The notes beneath the pieces were generated by a model. That model had not been told where the DNA came from, ran no database searches, and saw only the letters and a list, made by a program, of their open reading frames with translations. DNA of 6,587 nucleotides from a candidate division Zixibacteria bacterium SM23_81 (GTDB taxonomy: Bacteria > SM23-81). Positions 1 through 6,087 of this stretch are shown here, in pieces (positions within the stretch are counted from its first letter, which is position 1; each line of letters begins with the position of its first letter). The stretch covers positions 1-6,587 of the forward strand of contig LJUY01000084.1 of NCBI GenBank assembly GCA_001304015.1. Reading direction: 5' to 3'. A program made the translations under genes and the position numbers.

Positions 1-490
1 GAGGACCCCTCTCCCCCGAGAGCCTCTGAAAATCCTGGGCGCTGGGATTGGAGGTCAGGCAGAGGACAAAGGCACACTTGTCGCCGAACTTCAGGAAAGG
101 CTCCACGGCATCGAAGCCCATGTAGGGATTCACAGTGATGGCATCGAAGCCCATATCCTCGAAGAAGGCCCGGGCGTACATCCGAGCCGTGTTACCGATA
201 TCACCCCGTTTGGCATCCGCGATGACGGGGATTTCCTCTGGTACCTCCCGGCGGGTCTGACCAAGCGCCCGCCATCCAGCCTCCCCCAGAGCTTCGTAAA
301 AGGCCACGTTGGGCTTGTAGGCGCAGACCAGATCAGAAGTGGCCGCAATGATGGCCTTGTTGAAAGTTTCCACGGGATCTTTTTCGGACAGGAGAACTTT
401 GGGGATTCGATCGACATCCACATCCAGGCCCACGCAGAGCAGAGAATTGTTCCTACGAGCGGCTTGGCGCAATTTGTCTATGAAGGTCAT
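1..490 (-). CDS. pyrF: Orotidine 5'-phosphate decarboxylase, type 2 subfamily (3' end outside window)
   Basis: PyrF decarboxylates orotidine 5'-monophosphate to UMP, the last step of de novo pyrimidine synthesis, in the cytoplasm. The frame opens with ATG at 490-488 and is still open at base 1, giving 163 visible residues of a protein usually near 270. Seen in the translation: GLDVD near the N-terminus (residues 21-25), the phosphate/substrate-side AYKPN (57-61, Lys59), the catalytic Asp-Lys-x-x-Asp cluster in DAKRGDIGNT (92-101; Asp92, Lys94, Asp97), TVNPYMG (119-125) and LTSNPS (145-150). The SNP-type motif and spacing fit the type 2 family rather than the E. coli type. The start is the only sensible ATG, but no Shine-Dalgarno sequence precedes it: the upstream bases are the T-rich arm of the neighbouring repeat cassette. 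It lies downstream of rlpA and the cassette on the same strand. Confidence 0.95.
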   Translation of the reverse strand, partial: MTFIDKLRQAARRNNSLLCVGLDVDVDRIPKVLLSEKDPVETFNKAIIAATSDLVCAYKPNVAFYEALGEAGWRALGQTRREVPEEIPVIADAKRGDIGNTARMYARAFFEDMGFDAITVNPYMGFDAVEPFLKFGDKCAFVLCLTSNPSAQDFQRLSGERGP

Positions 491-493
491 GGG

Positions 494-534
494 ATTGAAT
501 GAAATCAAAAATGAAGAATGCGAAATGAAAAATG
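494..534 (+). repeat. Left inverted arm: degenerate AATG heptamer array
   Basis: On the plus strand ATG triplets at 511, 518, 525 and 532 sit exactly 7 bases apart within A-rich heptamers (509-536), with a further GAATG at 497-501. The segment AAATGAAAAATG (523-534) is an exact inverted match to 895-906, and ATTGAATGA (494-502) matches the complement of 921-929 at 8 of 9 positions. The arm begins 3 bases from the pyrF start codon and ends just before the stop codon of the four-helix-bundle gene. Confidence 0.8.
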
Positions 535-540
535 CAAAAA

Positions 541-897
541 TTAACTTCTCTTGGCTGTAACTATCGATTTCGCCATAATATTAGTCAACTCCATCGATTC
601 CTGAATAAGTGCTATGAGACATCTATCATTATTCGGTAGCAATTTCGTTTTTGCAACTAAGCGCAACCAATAGTTGCATTCCCGAACTTCTTTCAAGACA
701 ATCTGTAATTTGTGTATAAAATCCGCTCGGCTTTCCGCAGCGCAGGCTTCTTCGTAGTTAGCGCCTGCTGAAGTCCCGGATCGTATCAGTTGATTACCGA
801 TATGACGCCCAGCAGCTGTTTTTCTTAATCTACCCACTATCTGGATGACCTCAGCTGAGAGGTCTAGTAGTCGATCCGAGAGGTCATTCTTAGCCAT
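541..897 (-). CDS. Four-helix-bundle protein, 23S rRNA intervening-sequence (S23) family
   Basis: A 118-residue, all-helical protein of the family first found as ORFs inside 23S rRNA intervening sequences and related in fold to the Avd accessory protein of diversity-generating retroelements. The family hallmarks are clear: an N-terminal helix DLSDRLLDLSAEVIQIVGRL (5-24), then GNQLIRSGTSAGANYEEA (34-51), then FIHKLQIVLKEVRECNYWLR (60-79). Length is normal and the frame is intact. Its molecular role is unproven for copies outside rRNA; members form oligomers and carry basic surfaces, so nucleic-acid binding is a reasonable guess only. The ATG at 897-895 is forced by an in-frame TGA two codons upstream, and no Shine-Dalgarno is visible. 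The 3' half of the gene (541-720) is about 36% GC by hand count, against about 68% for a 60-base sample of neighbouring rlpA, consistent with recent arrival. No reverse transcriptase or variable repeat is present, so a retroelement role is not supported here. Confidence 0.92.
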   Translation of the reverse strand: MAKNDLSDRLLDLSAEVIQIVGRLRKTAAGRHIGNQLIRSGTSAGANYEEACAAESRADFIHKLQIVLKEVRECNYWLRLVAKTKLLPNNDRCLIALIQESMELTNIMAKSIVTAKRS

Positions 898-929
898 TTT
901 TCATTTGCACTTTGCATTGGTCATTCAGT
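895..929 (-). repeat. Right inverted arm: degenerate AATG heptamer array
   Basis: Read on the minus strand, the arm carries GAATG, CAATG, AAGTG, AAATG and AAATG with successive spacings of 7, 7, 6 and 7 bases, mirroring the left arm at 494-534. Its inner 12 bases (895-906) pair exactly with 523-534. The central part differs in length from the left arm (14 against 20 bases), so this is an imperfect inverted repeat rather than a clean transposon end. The last ATG of the array is the start codon of the four-helix-bundle gene. The outer edge is 2 bases from the rlpA stop codon. Confidence 0.8.
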
Positions 930-931
930 TT

Positions 932-1357
932 CTACTCTCCTCCCATCTCCAACACCTCCAGCCTCACCCTGGCCGTCCCTGGCCCCACCATGCCGATCTT
1001 CCTAGCCGCCCCATAGGAGAGATCGATGATCCGACCCTTGACGAAGGGACCCCGATCATTGATGCGCACCTCCACTTTCTTTCCGTTGTCCAGATTGGTA
1101 ACCAGCACCCGGGTGTTGTAGGGCAATGCCCGATGAGCGGCGCTCATGGCATGCATGTCGTAAATCTCTCCATTGGCCGTCTTGCGCCCATGGAAATCCT
1201 CACCGTAGAATGAGGCCACTCCCTCCTGAACTCGCCTCAGGCTCTCCGGCGAGGAGCCCACCCACGGCTGGACAGCGCTAGTGTAACGTGGCGCGGGAGA
1301 ACAGCTTGCCATGACCACCAGCATGGCTAGGGCGCACTCAAGCCAACACGTTTTCAC
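932..1357 (-). CDS. rlpA: RlpA-family septal ring lipoprotein, short form without SPOR domain
   Basis: RlpA proteins act in the periplasm at the division site; characterised members are lytic transglycosylases that cleave naked glycan strands. This 141-residue protein has a type II signal peptide with hydrophobic core at 9-17 and lipobox MASC, placing the lipidated Cys at residue 19. The double-psi beta-barrel runs from about 46 to 137 and shows [18 protein letters not shown] (47-64), AAHRALPY (73-80), TNLDNG (87-92), RINDRGPF (98-105) and IDLS (111-114). Glu64, His75 and Asp101 lie where active-site residues occur in the family, so activity is plausible. The C-terminal peptidoglycan-binding SPOR domain of E. 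coli RlpA (362 residues) is absent. The start is GTG at 1357-1355 with a weak purine-rich GGGGGCGAG upstream. It follows pyrD by 94 bases. Its last codons contain GGGAGGAG, a strong ribosome-binding-site sequence with no properly spaced start behind it today. Confidence 0.92.
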   Translation of the reverse strand: MKTCWLECALAMLVVMASCSPAPRYTSAVQPWVGSSPESLRRVQEGVASFYGEDFHGRKTANGEIYDMHAMSAAHRALPYNTRVLVTNLDNGKKVEVRINDRGPFVKGRIIDLSYGAARKIGMVGPGTARVRLEVLEMGGE

Positions 1358-1451
1358 CGTCTCGCCCCCAGGGCATCACTTGTGAGTCAACTGCCTGTTC
1401 CCCATCAGGCGATGTCCCTCGATCCTCGTCTCCAAGTCACAGCATCCATGG

Positions 1452-2384
1452 TCAGATGTTCGTGTCAGTTTCGATGACCATCTTGCCCACCAGCTGTCGG
1501 ATTCTCTTCAGCCCCTGCTGGACACAGGCTTCTTCCAGTCCTCGGATAATCTTCAGTGGAGTCTGCGGATCCACGAAATTAGCGGTGCCCACCTCTACGG
1601 CACTGGCCCCGGCCAGAAAGAACTCCATGGCATCCTGGGCGGTCATAATGCCGCCCACACCGATGATGGGAAGGTCGATTTTCTGCGCCACCTTCCAGAC
1701 CATGGCCAGGGCCACCGGCTTGATGGCCGGGCCAGACAAACCCCCCAGGACTGTGGAGAGTCGAGGTCTTTGCCGGGGCACGTCGATGGCCATGCCCACC
1801 AGGGTGTTGATCAAAGAGATGGCCTCCACGCCAGCGTCGACGGCGCTTTCGGCGATGGCCACGATGTCCGTCACATTGGGGGAGAGCTTGGCGATGAGAA
1901 AACGCTTGGTGGTCCTCCTGACCGTCGAGAGCACACGAAGAGCCGCTTTGGGGTCCGAGCCGAACGCCAAGCCACCCTCCCTCACATTGGGACAGGAGAT
2001 ATTGATCTCCAGCGCGTCTATGCCCGGATACCCCTCGAGCTGGCGAGCTACCTCCGCATACTCCTCGGGGGTGCTCCCGGCCACATTGACGATCACTGTC
2101 GTCTTCAGGGATTGAAGAAAGGGAAGCTTTTCCCGAATAAAGGCCTTTACCCCGACATTGGCCAGGCCAATGGAGTTGAGCAGCCCACAGCTGGTCTCGA
2201 CGATCCGCGGAGGTGAATTGCCCTCTCTGGGATGCTGGGTCACGGCCTTGGTGATCAGGCCGCCCAACAGATTGGGATCCAAAAGATCCCTGTATTGCTG
2301 GCCCCAGCCATAGGTTCCCGAGGCTACCAGAACGGGATTTTTCAGACGCAAGGCGCCCAGCTCGATGGACAGATCGACTGCCAC
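1452..2384 (-). CDS. pyrD: Dihydroorotate dehydrogenase B, catalytic subunit
   Basis: PyrD of class 1B is the FMN-binding catalytic subunit that oxidises dihydroorotate to orotate and passes electrons through PyrK to NAD+. The 310-residue length is normal. Seen: NPVLVASGTYGWG (16-28), TKAV with FMN/substrate Lys46, NSIGL (70-74), NISCPN (128-133) whose Cys131 is the catalytic base of class 1 enzymes, AKLSPN (165-170, Lys166), the flavin-phosphate-side GGLSGPAIKP (214-223) and GVGGI (242-246). A Cys rather than Ser base and the overall sequence exclude the membrane-bound class 2 enzyme. The start is GTG at 2384-2382, 32 bases after the methyltransferase stop, with only a G-run (GGGGG) in front as a weak ribosome-binding site. 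It is probably co-transcribed with the methyltransferase gene from the promoter at 3257-3285. Its partner pyrK is about 3.7 kb upstream instead of adjacent. Confidence 0.96.
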   Translation of the reverse strand: MAVDLSIELGALRLKNPVLVASGTYGWGQQYRDLLDPNLLGGLITKAVTQHPREGNSPPRIVETSCGLLNSIGLANVGVKAFIREKLPFLQSLKTTVIVNVAGSTPEEYAEVARQLEGYPGIDALEINISCPNVREGGLAFGSDPKAALRVLSTVRRTTKRFLIAKLSPNVTDIVAIAESAVDAGVEAISLINTLVGMAIDVPRQRPRLSTVLGGLSGPAIKPVALAMVWKVAQKIDLPIIGVGGIMTAQDAMEFFLAGASAVEVGTANFVDPQTPLKIIRGLEEACVQQGLKRIRQLVGKMVIETDTNI

Positions 2385-2416
2385 GATGCCCCCAATGCAG
2401 GCTAGCTCAGAGGGGT

Positions 2417-3160
2417 TTATTTAAAGGCCAAAGCCGTCAGGCGCTTGGCTTTGTGGTCGTAAGGTGAGCCCTGCAAATCTCCGAATAGCATCACTTTCTG
2501 AAAACCGGACTCCAGCAAGACTCTGGCAAGGTCGGCTCCCCCATAGATGCGATGGGAAATGTTGAACTCCTTGACTTCTCCTTTTTTCACCAGGATCCAT
2601 CGATTGTTCATCCAGGTCCAGTCGGAAGAGGGCTGGCGCTCCTCAAGCAAAAATCCGCCGTCATCGGTGGGCTGCCAATCTCGATCCCTGAAGATCCTGG
2701 TCAGCACCTCCCGGCCCATCATCTCCATGACCAAGTTCCCGCCTGGCTTCAGCGACGCATACAGATTTTGAGCAACCTGCCGATCTTCCTGGGGATCTTC
2801 AAAGTAGCCGAAGGAAGTGTAGAGGTTCAGGGCCAGGTGGAAGGCGGAGGACCGCCGAAACCGGCGCATGTCCTCCTGGACGAACTCCACCTCCAGTCCC
2901 TCTTTCTCGGCCTGGGTTCTGGCTTGAGCCAGATACTCAGCGTTGCGATCCACAGCCGTCACCCGAAAACCACGGCGAGCCAACTCGAGGGCGTGCCGGC
3001 CGAGCCCACAACAGAGATCCAGCACTCCAGATGGGGGGGATATATCTGCGAGCTGAAGGAGCCCATCGATCTCGGTGGGGGCATCTTCCCAGCGCCTTTT
3101 GGCAAACAGATAAGGAGCCATAGTCCGCCAAAAATCGTCATCTTCGTGCCAGACTCTCAT
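2417..3160 (-). CDS. Class I SAM-dependent methyltransferase, substrate unknown
   Basis: A 247-residue cytoplasmic methyltransferase with a Rossmann-type SAM-binding core. Motif I is VLDLCCGLGRHALELARRG (46-64), followed by the ribose-binding acidic residue in VTAVDRN (Asp71), the adenine-side VQEDM (94-98, Asp97), motif IV-like LNLYTSFGYF (111-120), and the post-core strand after LKPGGNLVMEM (137-147). The C-terminal part, about 150-247, is a beta-rich extension that probably shapes the substrate pocket. Within the broad Methyltransf_25/UbiE-like group nothing identifies the acceptor; I would not assign ubiquinone, rRNA or small-molecule activity. The start is ATG at 3160-3158 with GGAG at 3167-3170 and a 6-base spacer. 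It heads its own transcription unit behind a strong promoter and runs into pyrD after 32 bases, so it is probably co-expressed with a pyrimidine gene. Confidence 0.92.
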   Translation of the reverse strand: MRVWHEDDDFWRTMAPYLFAKRRWEDAPTEIDGLLQLADISPPSGVLDLCCGLGRHALELARRGFRVTAVDRNAEYLAQARTQAEKEGLEVEFVQEDMRRFRRSSAFHLALNLYTSFGYFEDPQEDRQVAQNLYASLKPGGNLVMEMMGREVLTRIFRDRDWQPTDDGGFLLEERQPSSDWTWMNNRWILVKKGEVKEFNISHRIYGGADLARVLLESGFQKVMLFGDLQGSPYDHKAKRLTALAFK

Positions 3161-3256
3161 GTCTGTCTCCGCGAAACCGAACGTTTTAGCACGGGCTCAC
3201 CGAGAGACCATCACAGACGACAGGCAGTTGGTAAGGCCCTCGTAAGAATCAGGTTC

Positions 3257-3285
3257 ATTTTATGCTGCCTAGGCCCTCATGTCAA
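3257..3285 (-). promoter_or_regulatory. Sigma-70-type promoter for methyltransferase-pyrD
   Basis: The minus strand reads TTGACA (3285-3280, perfect -35), a 17-base spacer, then TAAAAT (3262-3257, five of six matches to TATAAT). The predicted start of transcription is near 3250, giving a leader of about 90 bases before the methyltransferase ATG at 3160. Position and strand fit the downstream genes, and no gene overlaps it. The leader has only a weak hairpin (3193-3209), and I see no recognisable riboswitch or PyrR site. Confidence 0.75.
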
Positions 3286-3304
3286 GGATTTCTGGTGAAG
3301 ACAC

Positions 3305-3322
3305 AAAAAACGGCCGCTCCGG
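3305..3322 (-). terminator. Possible weak intrinsic terminator after znuB
   Basis: About 45 bases past the znuB stop the minus strand has a GC-rich CCGGAGCGGCCG (3322-3311) followed directly by six T (3310-3305). The stem is short (three pairs in either folding), so termination strength is doubtful, but the position, between the zinc operon and the next promoter, is where one is expected. Confidence 0.3.
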
Positions 3323-3367
3323 AAAACATCTGGCCCTTCCTCTGGTCATACCTCTGGATCGGGGATG

Positions 3368-4177
3368 TCATCGAATTTCCCTCAGCCGGGCGATGAATAG
3401 AGAGGTGAAAAAGAGAGCGCCGGCGAACAGCACGATGGTCGCCCCAGAGGCCAGATCTAACTGATAAGAGAGGAACAGCCCGAGCACGGTGGAGACCACA
3501 CCGGTGGCCACCGAATAAAAGACCAGCCCACGGTAGTGGTCGGTGAGCTGGCGGGCGGTGGCGGCGGGAAGCACCAGAAGGGCCGATACTAAGACGATGC
3601 CGATGAGTTTGATGGCGATGACGATGGTCACCGCCATGGCCAACAGAAAAAGATAGTAGACAGGAGACACGGCCACCCCACTCACCTGAGCTACCTCCTC
3701 GTCGAAGCTCAGGAAAAGAAGTTCCTTGAAAAGGGAGAGGATCAGGACGAAGACAATGGGCGATAATATCACAACCAGCAACAGGTCTCCTCCAGTAACG
3801 GCCAGGATATTGCCGAACAGGTAGCCGAAGAGGTCGACATTATAGCGGCGGGACAGCCCGATGAAGACGATGCCCAGGGCCATGGTCAGGGAGAAGAAAA
3901 TTCCGATGGCCGTGTCTTCGTGCAGTCGGCCCTGCCGGTTAATGAAACCGATCAACAGGGCCACGGCTCCGGAGAAAATGATGGCCGTAATGGTGGGGTC
4001 AATGCCCAGGAGAAAACCCAGGGCAACTCCCCCGAAGGCGGAATGGGAGATTCCCACCCCGATGAAAGAGAGGCGTTTCAGCACCACGAAAACGGAAAAG
4101 AGGGCGCACAGGCAGGCGATGAGAATCCCTGTTATCAGAGCCCGCTGCATAAACCCCAGCTGAAAGGCCTCAATCAC
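3368..4177 (-). CDS. znuB: Zinc ABC transporter, membrane permease (ABC-3 family)
   Basis: ZnuB-type permeases form the transmembrane channel of high-affinity metal uptake systems in the cytoplasmic membrane. The 269 residues are almost entirely hydrophobic, with about eight transmembrane stretches, including roughly 14-33, 62-79, 91-108, 132-149, 172-188, 189-206, 220-237 and 245-263. ABC-3 family marks are ISHSAFGGVALG (43-54), HEDTAIGI (86-93), FDEEVAQVSGV (158-168, the likely ATPase-contact loop) and LVSALLVLPAATA (196-208). The start is GTG at 4177-4175, preceded by GGAG (4184-4187) with a 6-base spacer. It overlaps the end of znuC by 8 bases, a sign of translational coupling. ATG at 4150-4148 is possible but would lose the overlap and cut the N-terminus. 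Mn- and Zn-type permeases are hard to tell apart, so the zinc call rests on the receptor ZnuA. Confidence 0.93.
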   Translation of the reverse strand: MIEAFQLGFMQRALITGILIACLCALFSVFVVLKRLSFIGVGISHSAFGGVALGFLLGIDPTITAIIFSGAVALLIGFINRQGRLHEDTAIGIFFSLTMALGIVFIGLSRRYNVDLFGYLFGNILAVTGGDLLLVVILSPIVFVLILSLFKELLFLSFDEEVAQVSGVAVSPVYYLFLLAMAVTIVIAIKLIGIVLVSALLVLPAATARQLTDHYRGLVFYSVATGVVSTVLGLFLSYQLDLASGATIVLFAGALFFTSLFIARLREIR

Positions 4178-4949
4178 TATGCTCTCCGATGACTCGATGG
4201 GGAATTTTGCCGTGAACTAACATCTCAACCTCACAGCCATAAACCTTACTCAGGACCTTGCCGTCAAGGACCTCAGTGCATTTTCCGTGGTGGTGGAGCT
4301 TCTGATTGAGACAGGCGATTTCATCTGTGTGGTAGGGGATGACCCCGATGTCATGAGAGACCAGGACTATGGTCAGAGAGAGGACTTCTTTCAGCTTTCC
4401 CAACAGCTGATAAAAAGTCCCCTGGGCTTTGGTGTCAACACCGGAGGTGGGCTCGTCCAACAACAACATCTGGGGGTCACAAGCCAGGGCTCGGGCGATG
4501 AAAACGCGCTGTTGCTCACCCCCGGAGAGATGGCCGATAGGCCGATCTCGCAGATGGATGATCTCCACCGCCTCCAGCTTCTCTAATACCCGACGTCGAT
4601 CCTCGGCCGTGGCTTTATGCCACAGTCCGATCTTGGAGTAGCGTCCCATCAGCACCACATCGAAGACGCTTACCGGGAAGGACAAATCGGCAAAGGCCCT
4701 CTGCGGCACGTACCCGATGATCCCCTTGTTTTTATGATGCCCCGGAGGGTGACCAAAGACCCTCACCTGCCCCCTATCAGGCTTGACCAGGCCCAGGATA
4801 ACGTGCAACAGGGTGGTTTTACCTCCCCCGTTGGGACCGATGAGGCCGAGAAAAGTACCCTGCTGAATGCTCAGGTTGACCTCTCGGAGGATAAAATCGT
4901 GGTTCAGAGATACCCACAGGTCTTTGATATCCACCACCGATGCGTTCAC
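4170..4949 (-). CDS. znuC: Zinc ABC transporter, ATP-binding subunit
   Basis: The ATPase that powers the transporter on the inner face of the membrane. In 259 residues all ABC elements are present and intact: Walker A GPNGGGKT (38-45), Q-loop Gln83 in YVPQ, signature LSGGEQQR (141-148), Walker B MLLLDEP (161-167), D-loop SGVD (169-172) and the switch His199 in LVSHD. A His/Cys-bearing stretch [10 protein letters not shown] (215-224) is typical of the Znu/Mnt/Adc ATPases. The start is GTG at 4949-4947 with GGAGG (4957-4961) and a 7-base spacer, and it overlaps the znuA stop in the four-base GTGA arrangement, so znuA and znuC are surely one message. Alone it could be a manganese or iron ATPase; the receptor upstream decides for zinc. 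Confidence 0.95.
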   Translation of the reverse strand: MNASVVDIKDLWVSLNHDFILREVNLSIQQGTFLGLIGPNGGGKTTLLHVILGLVKPDRGQVRVFGHPPGHHKNKGIIGYVPQRAFADLSFPVSVFDVVLMGRYSKIGLWHKATAEDRRRVLEKLEAVEIIHLRDRPIGHLSGGEQQRVFIARALACDPQMLLLDEPTSGVDTKAQGTFYQLLGKLKEVLSLTIVLVSHDIGVIPYHTDEIACLNQKLHHHGKCTEVLDGKVLSKVYGCEVEMLVHGKIPHRVIGEHSD

Positions 4950-5863
4950 TCCATGGCCTCCCTGATCATCTTCAGATTATACTCCATAAGGCCTATATAA
5001 GAATCTCGCCCGGGCAGATCCGGCCCGCCCAAGGGGTCTAAGATAAGCACCCTGACATTGGCCTCAGAGGCGAGGACCGAGGCGGCACTTGGGTTGAACT
5101 GGGGCTCGGCGAAGACCGCTCGGATCCCGTGATCCTGGATGGTCCGAATTATGCTCTGGAGGTGCTTTGGAGTGGGCTCTCGACCCGGAGATTCCTGGAT
5201 CACGCCCACCTCAACTAGGCCATACCGTCTGGCAAAATAGCTCCAGGCCGGATGAAAGGCCACGTACTCTTTGATTCGAAACTGTCCAGCCGTCTCACGG
5301 ATGTGTTCATCGAGAGCGCGCAACTGTTCTTGGTAAGTGGTCAGGTGTTCTCCATACTCCTGGGAATGCTCTGGGTCCAGATGCATCAGGGCTTGGCCGA
5401 TATTTTCGGCCAGCGATATGGCCACCATGGGATCCAGCCAGACATGGGGATTGCCCAGCCCGTGATCATGGAGATGAGGCTCAGAGCCCTCTTCTTGATG
5501 GGCCGTCATCTGAATAAGCTGAACGCCATCGGCAGCTCTGACCACTGCCGGCGTTTCATCGGCCACGGCGGCGATCAGCTCCTGAGCCCAAAATTCGAGA
5601 CCGGCTCCCACCATGACGAACAGGCGAGTTTTGGCGAATTGGCGAAAGGCCTCCGGAGTGGGCTCAAAAACGTGAGGGCTGGCGCCAGCGGGGATGAGCA
5701 CCTGCACCTCGACCCAATCGCCGCCGACACTTGCGGCGATGTCGGCCAGGGGGAAGATGCTGGCGGTCACTTTGACCTTATCGTTCGAAGACGGCGGGGA
5801 GAAACAGCCCCACAGGAGACCGAGAGAGAGAAAAAGGACTATGGTGATGGCCGGTCTTCTCAC
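4946..5863 (-). CDS. znuA: Zinc ABC transporter, substrate-binding lipoprotein
   Basis: A TroA/ZnuA-family receptor that captures metal outside the cytoplasmic membrane and hands it to ZnuB. Counted from GTG 5863-5861 it has 305 residues. The signal peptide has RR at 2-3, a hydrophobic core and lipobox LWGC, with lipidated Cys20. Metal ligands are in the family positions: His64 (SPHVFEPTP), His140 (NPHVWLDP), His204 (FHPAW) and Asp276 (LDPLGG). Three His ligands, with His rather than Glu at the third, and a short His/acid-rich loop (122-134, His122, 130, 132, 134) point to zinc rather than manganese. For the start, GGAGG (5870-5874) lies 6 bases before GTG 5863 but touches ATG 5869, so GTG is preferred; ATG 5869 would add two residues. 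The frame is open further up to TTG 5944, but that start would fall inside the promoter. It heads a znuACB operon. Confidence 0.93.
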   Translation of the reverse strand: MRRPAITIVLFLSLGLLWGCFSPPSSNDKVKVTASIFPLADIAASVGGDWVEVQVLIPAGASPHVFEPTPEAFRQFAKTRLFVMVGAGLEFWAQELIAAVADETPAVVRAADGVQLIQMTAHQEEGSEPHLHDHGLGNPHVWLDPMVAISLAENIGQALMHLDPEHSQEYGEHLTTYQEQLRALDEHIRETAGQFRIKEYVAFHPAWSYFARRYGLVEVGVIQESPGREPTPKHLQSIIRTIQDHGIRAVFAEPQFNPSAASVLASEANVRVLILDPLGGPDLPGRDSYIGLMEYNLKMIREAME

Positions 5864-5869
5864 CTTCAT

Positions 5870-5874
5870 CCTCC
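5870..5874 (-). promoter_or_regulatory. Ribosome-binding site that decides the znuA start
   Basis: GGAGG on the minus strand lies immediately before ATG 5869-5867 with no spacer and 6 bases before GTG 5863-5861. Spacing strongly favours GTG. Both choices keep the same signal peptide. Confidence 0.6.
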
Positions 5875-5928
5875 ATTTGGCTTGGACAAAGCGGTGATAT
5901 GAGGTTCTCTGGGGGCATGCCTTTTTGA

Positions 5929-5957
5929 AATTTATGAGAAACAAGGGGTTCTGTCAA
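5929..5957 (-). promoter_or_regulatory. Sigma-70-type promoter for znuACB
   Basis: The minus strand carries a perfect -35 TTGACA (5957-5952), a 17-base spacer and TAAATT (5934-5929, four of six matches to TATAAT). Transcription should begin near 5922, leaving a leader of about 55 bases before znuA. The zinc genes can therefore be expressed separately from pyrK. I looked for a Zur-type A+T-rich dyad over the promoter and found none that was convincing, so zinc control is expected from the system but not shown. Confidence 0.7.
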
Positions 5958-5963
5958 GTGAGA

Positions 5964-6087
5964 TCGTCGGAGTAGCCCCGTCTTAGCGCGACGTCTAGTC
6001 AAGGGCCACAGGGACCAAGAGGATTGAGCAGACATATCACCGTGAGAGGTTTCAATATAATCAGGGGAACCCCCGAGAGCCCTCTTC
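5964..6087. other. Gap between pyrK and the znuA promoter, no gene seen
   Basis: This stretch has no credible reading frame in either direction. It contains a small GC hairpin just after the pyrK stop (GGGG-GTT-CCCC on the minus strand, about 6063-6073) that lacks a proper T-run, so it is at best a weak terminator. Nothing else was recognised. Confidence 0.5.

Noticed and set aside
541-897. Avd-type accessory gene of a diversity-generating retroelement
   Set aside because: The fold family is shared, but there is no reverse transcriptase, template repeat or variable repeat in the window, so the intervening-sequence-type label is safer.
494-929. Classical insertion sequence
   Set aside because: There is no transposase, the ends are imperfect with arms of unequal length, and I cannot identify a target-site duplication.
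1456-2115. 219-codon plus-strand frame opposite pyrD
   Set aside because: Antisense shadow of pyrD; its Met/Ser/Thr-rich translation has no recognisable domain.
3161-3250. PyrR-binding or attenuator leader before the methyltransferase-pyrD unit
   Set aside because: A small hairpin at 3193-3209 exists, but it does not match the PyrR-binding loop and no terminator with a T-run follows it.
2552-3298. Long open frame of 248 codons on the plus strand opposite the methyltransferase gene
   Set aside because: It is the antisense of a well-supported gene, has low-complexity Pro/His/Leu composition and no family motif, and it also crosses the promoter region.
5252-5902. 216-codon plus-strand frame opposite znuA
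   Set aside because: Antisense shadow of znuA with no domain and no ribosome-binding site; it is due to codon bias in the real gene.
5905-5960. Zur operator over the znuA promoter
   Set aside because: The region is A+T-rich but I could not find a convincing inverted repeat of the Zur type.
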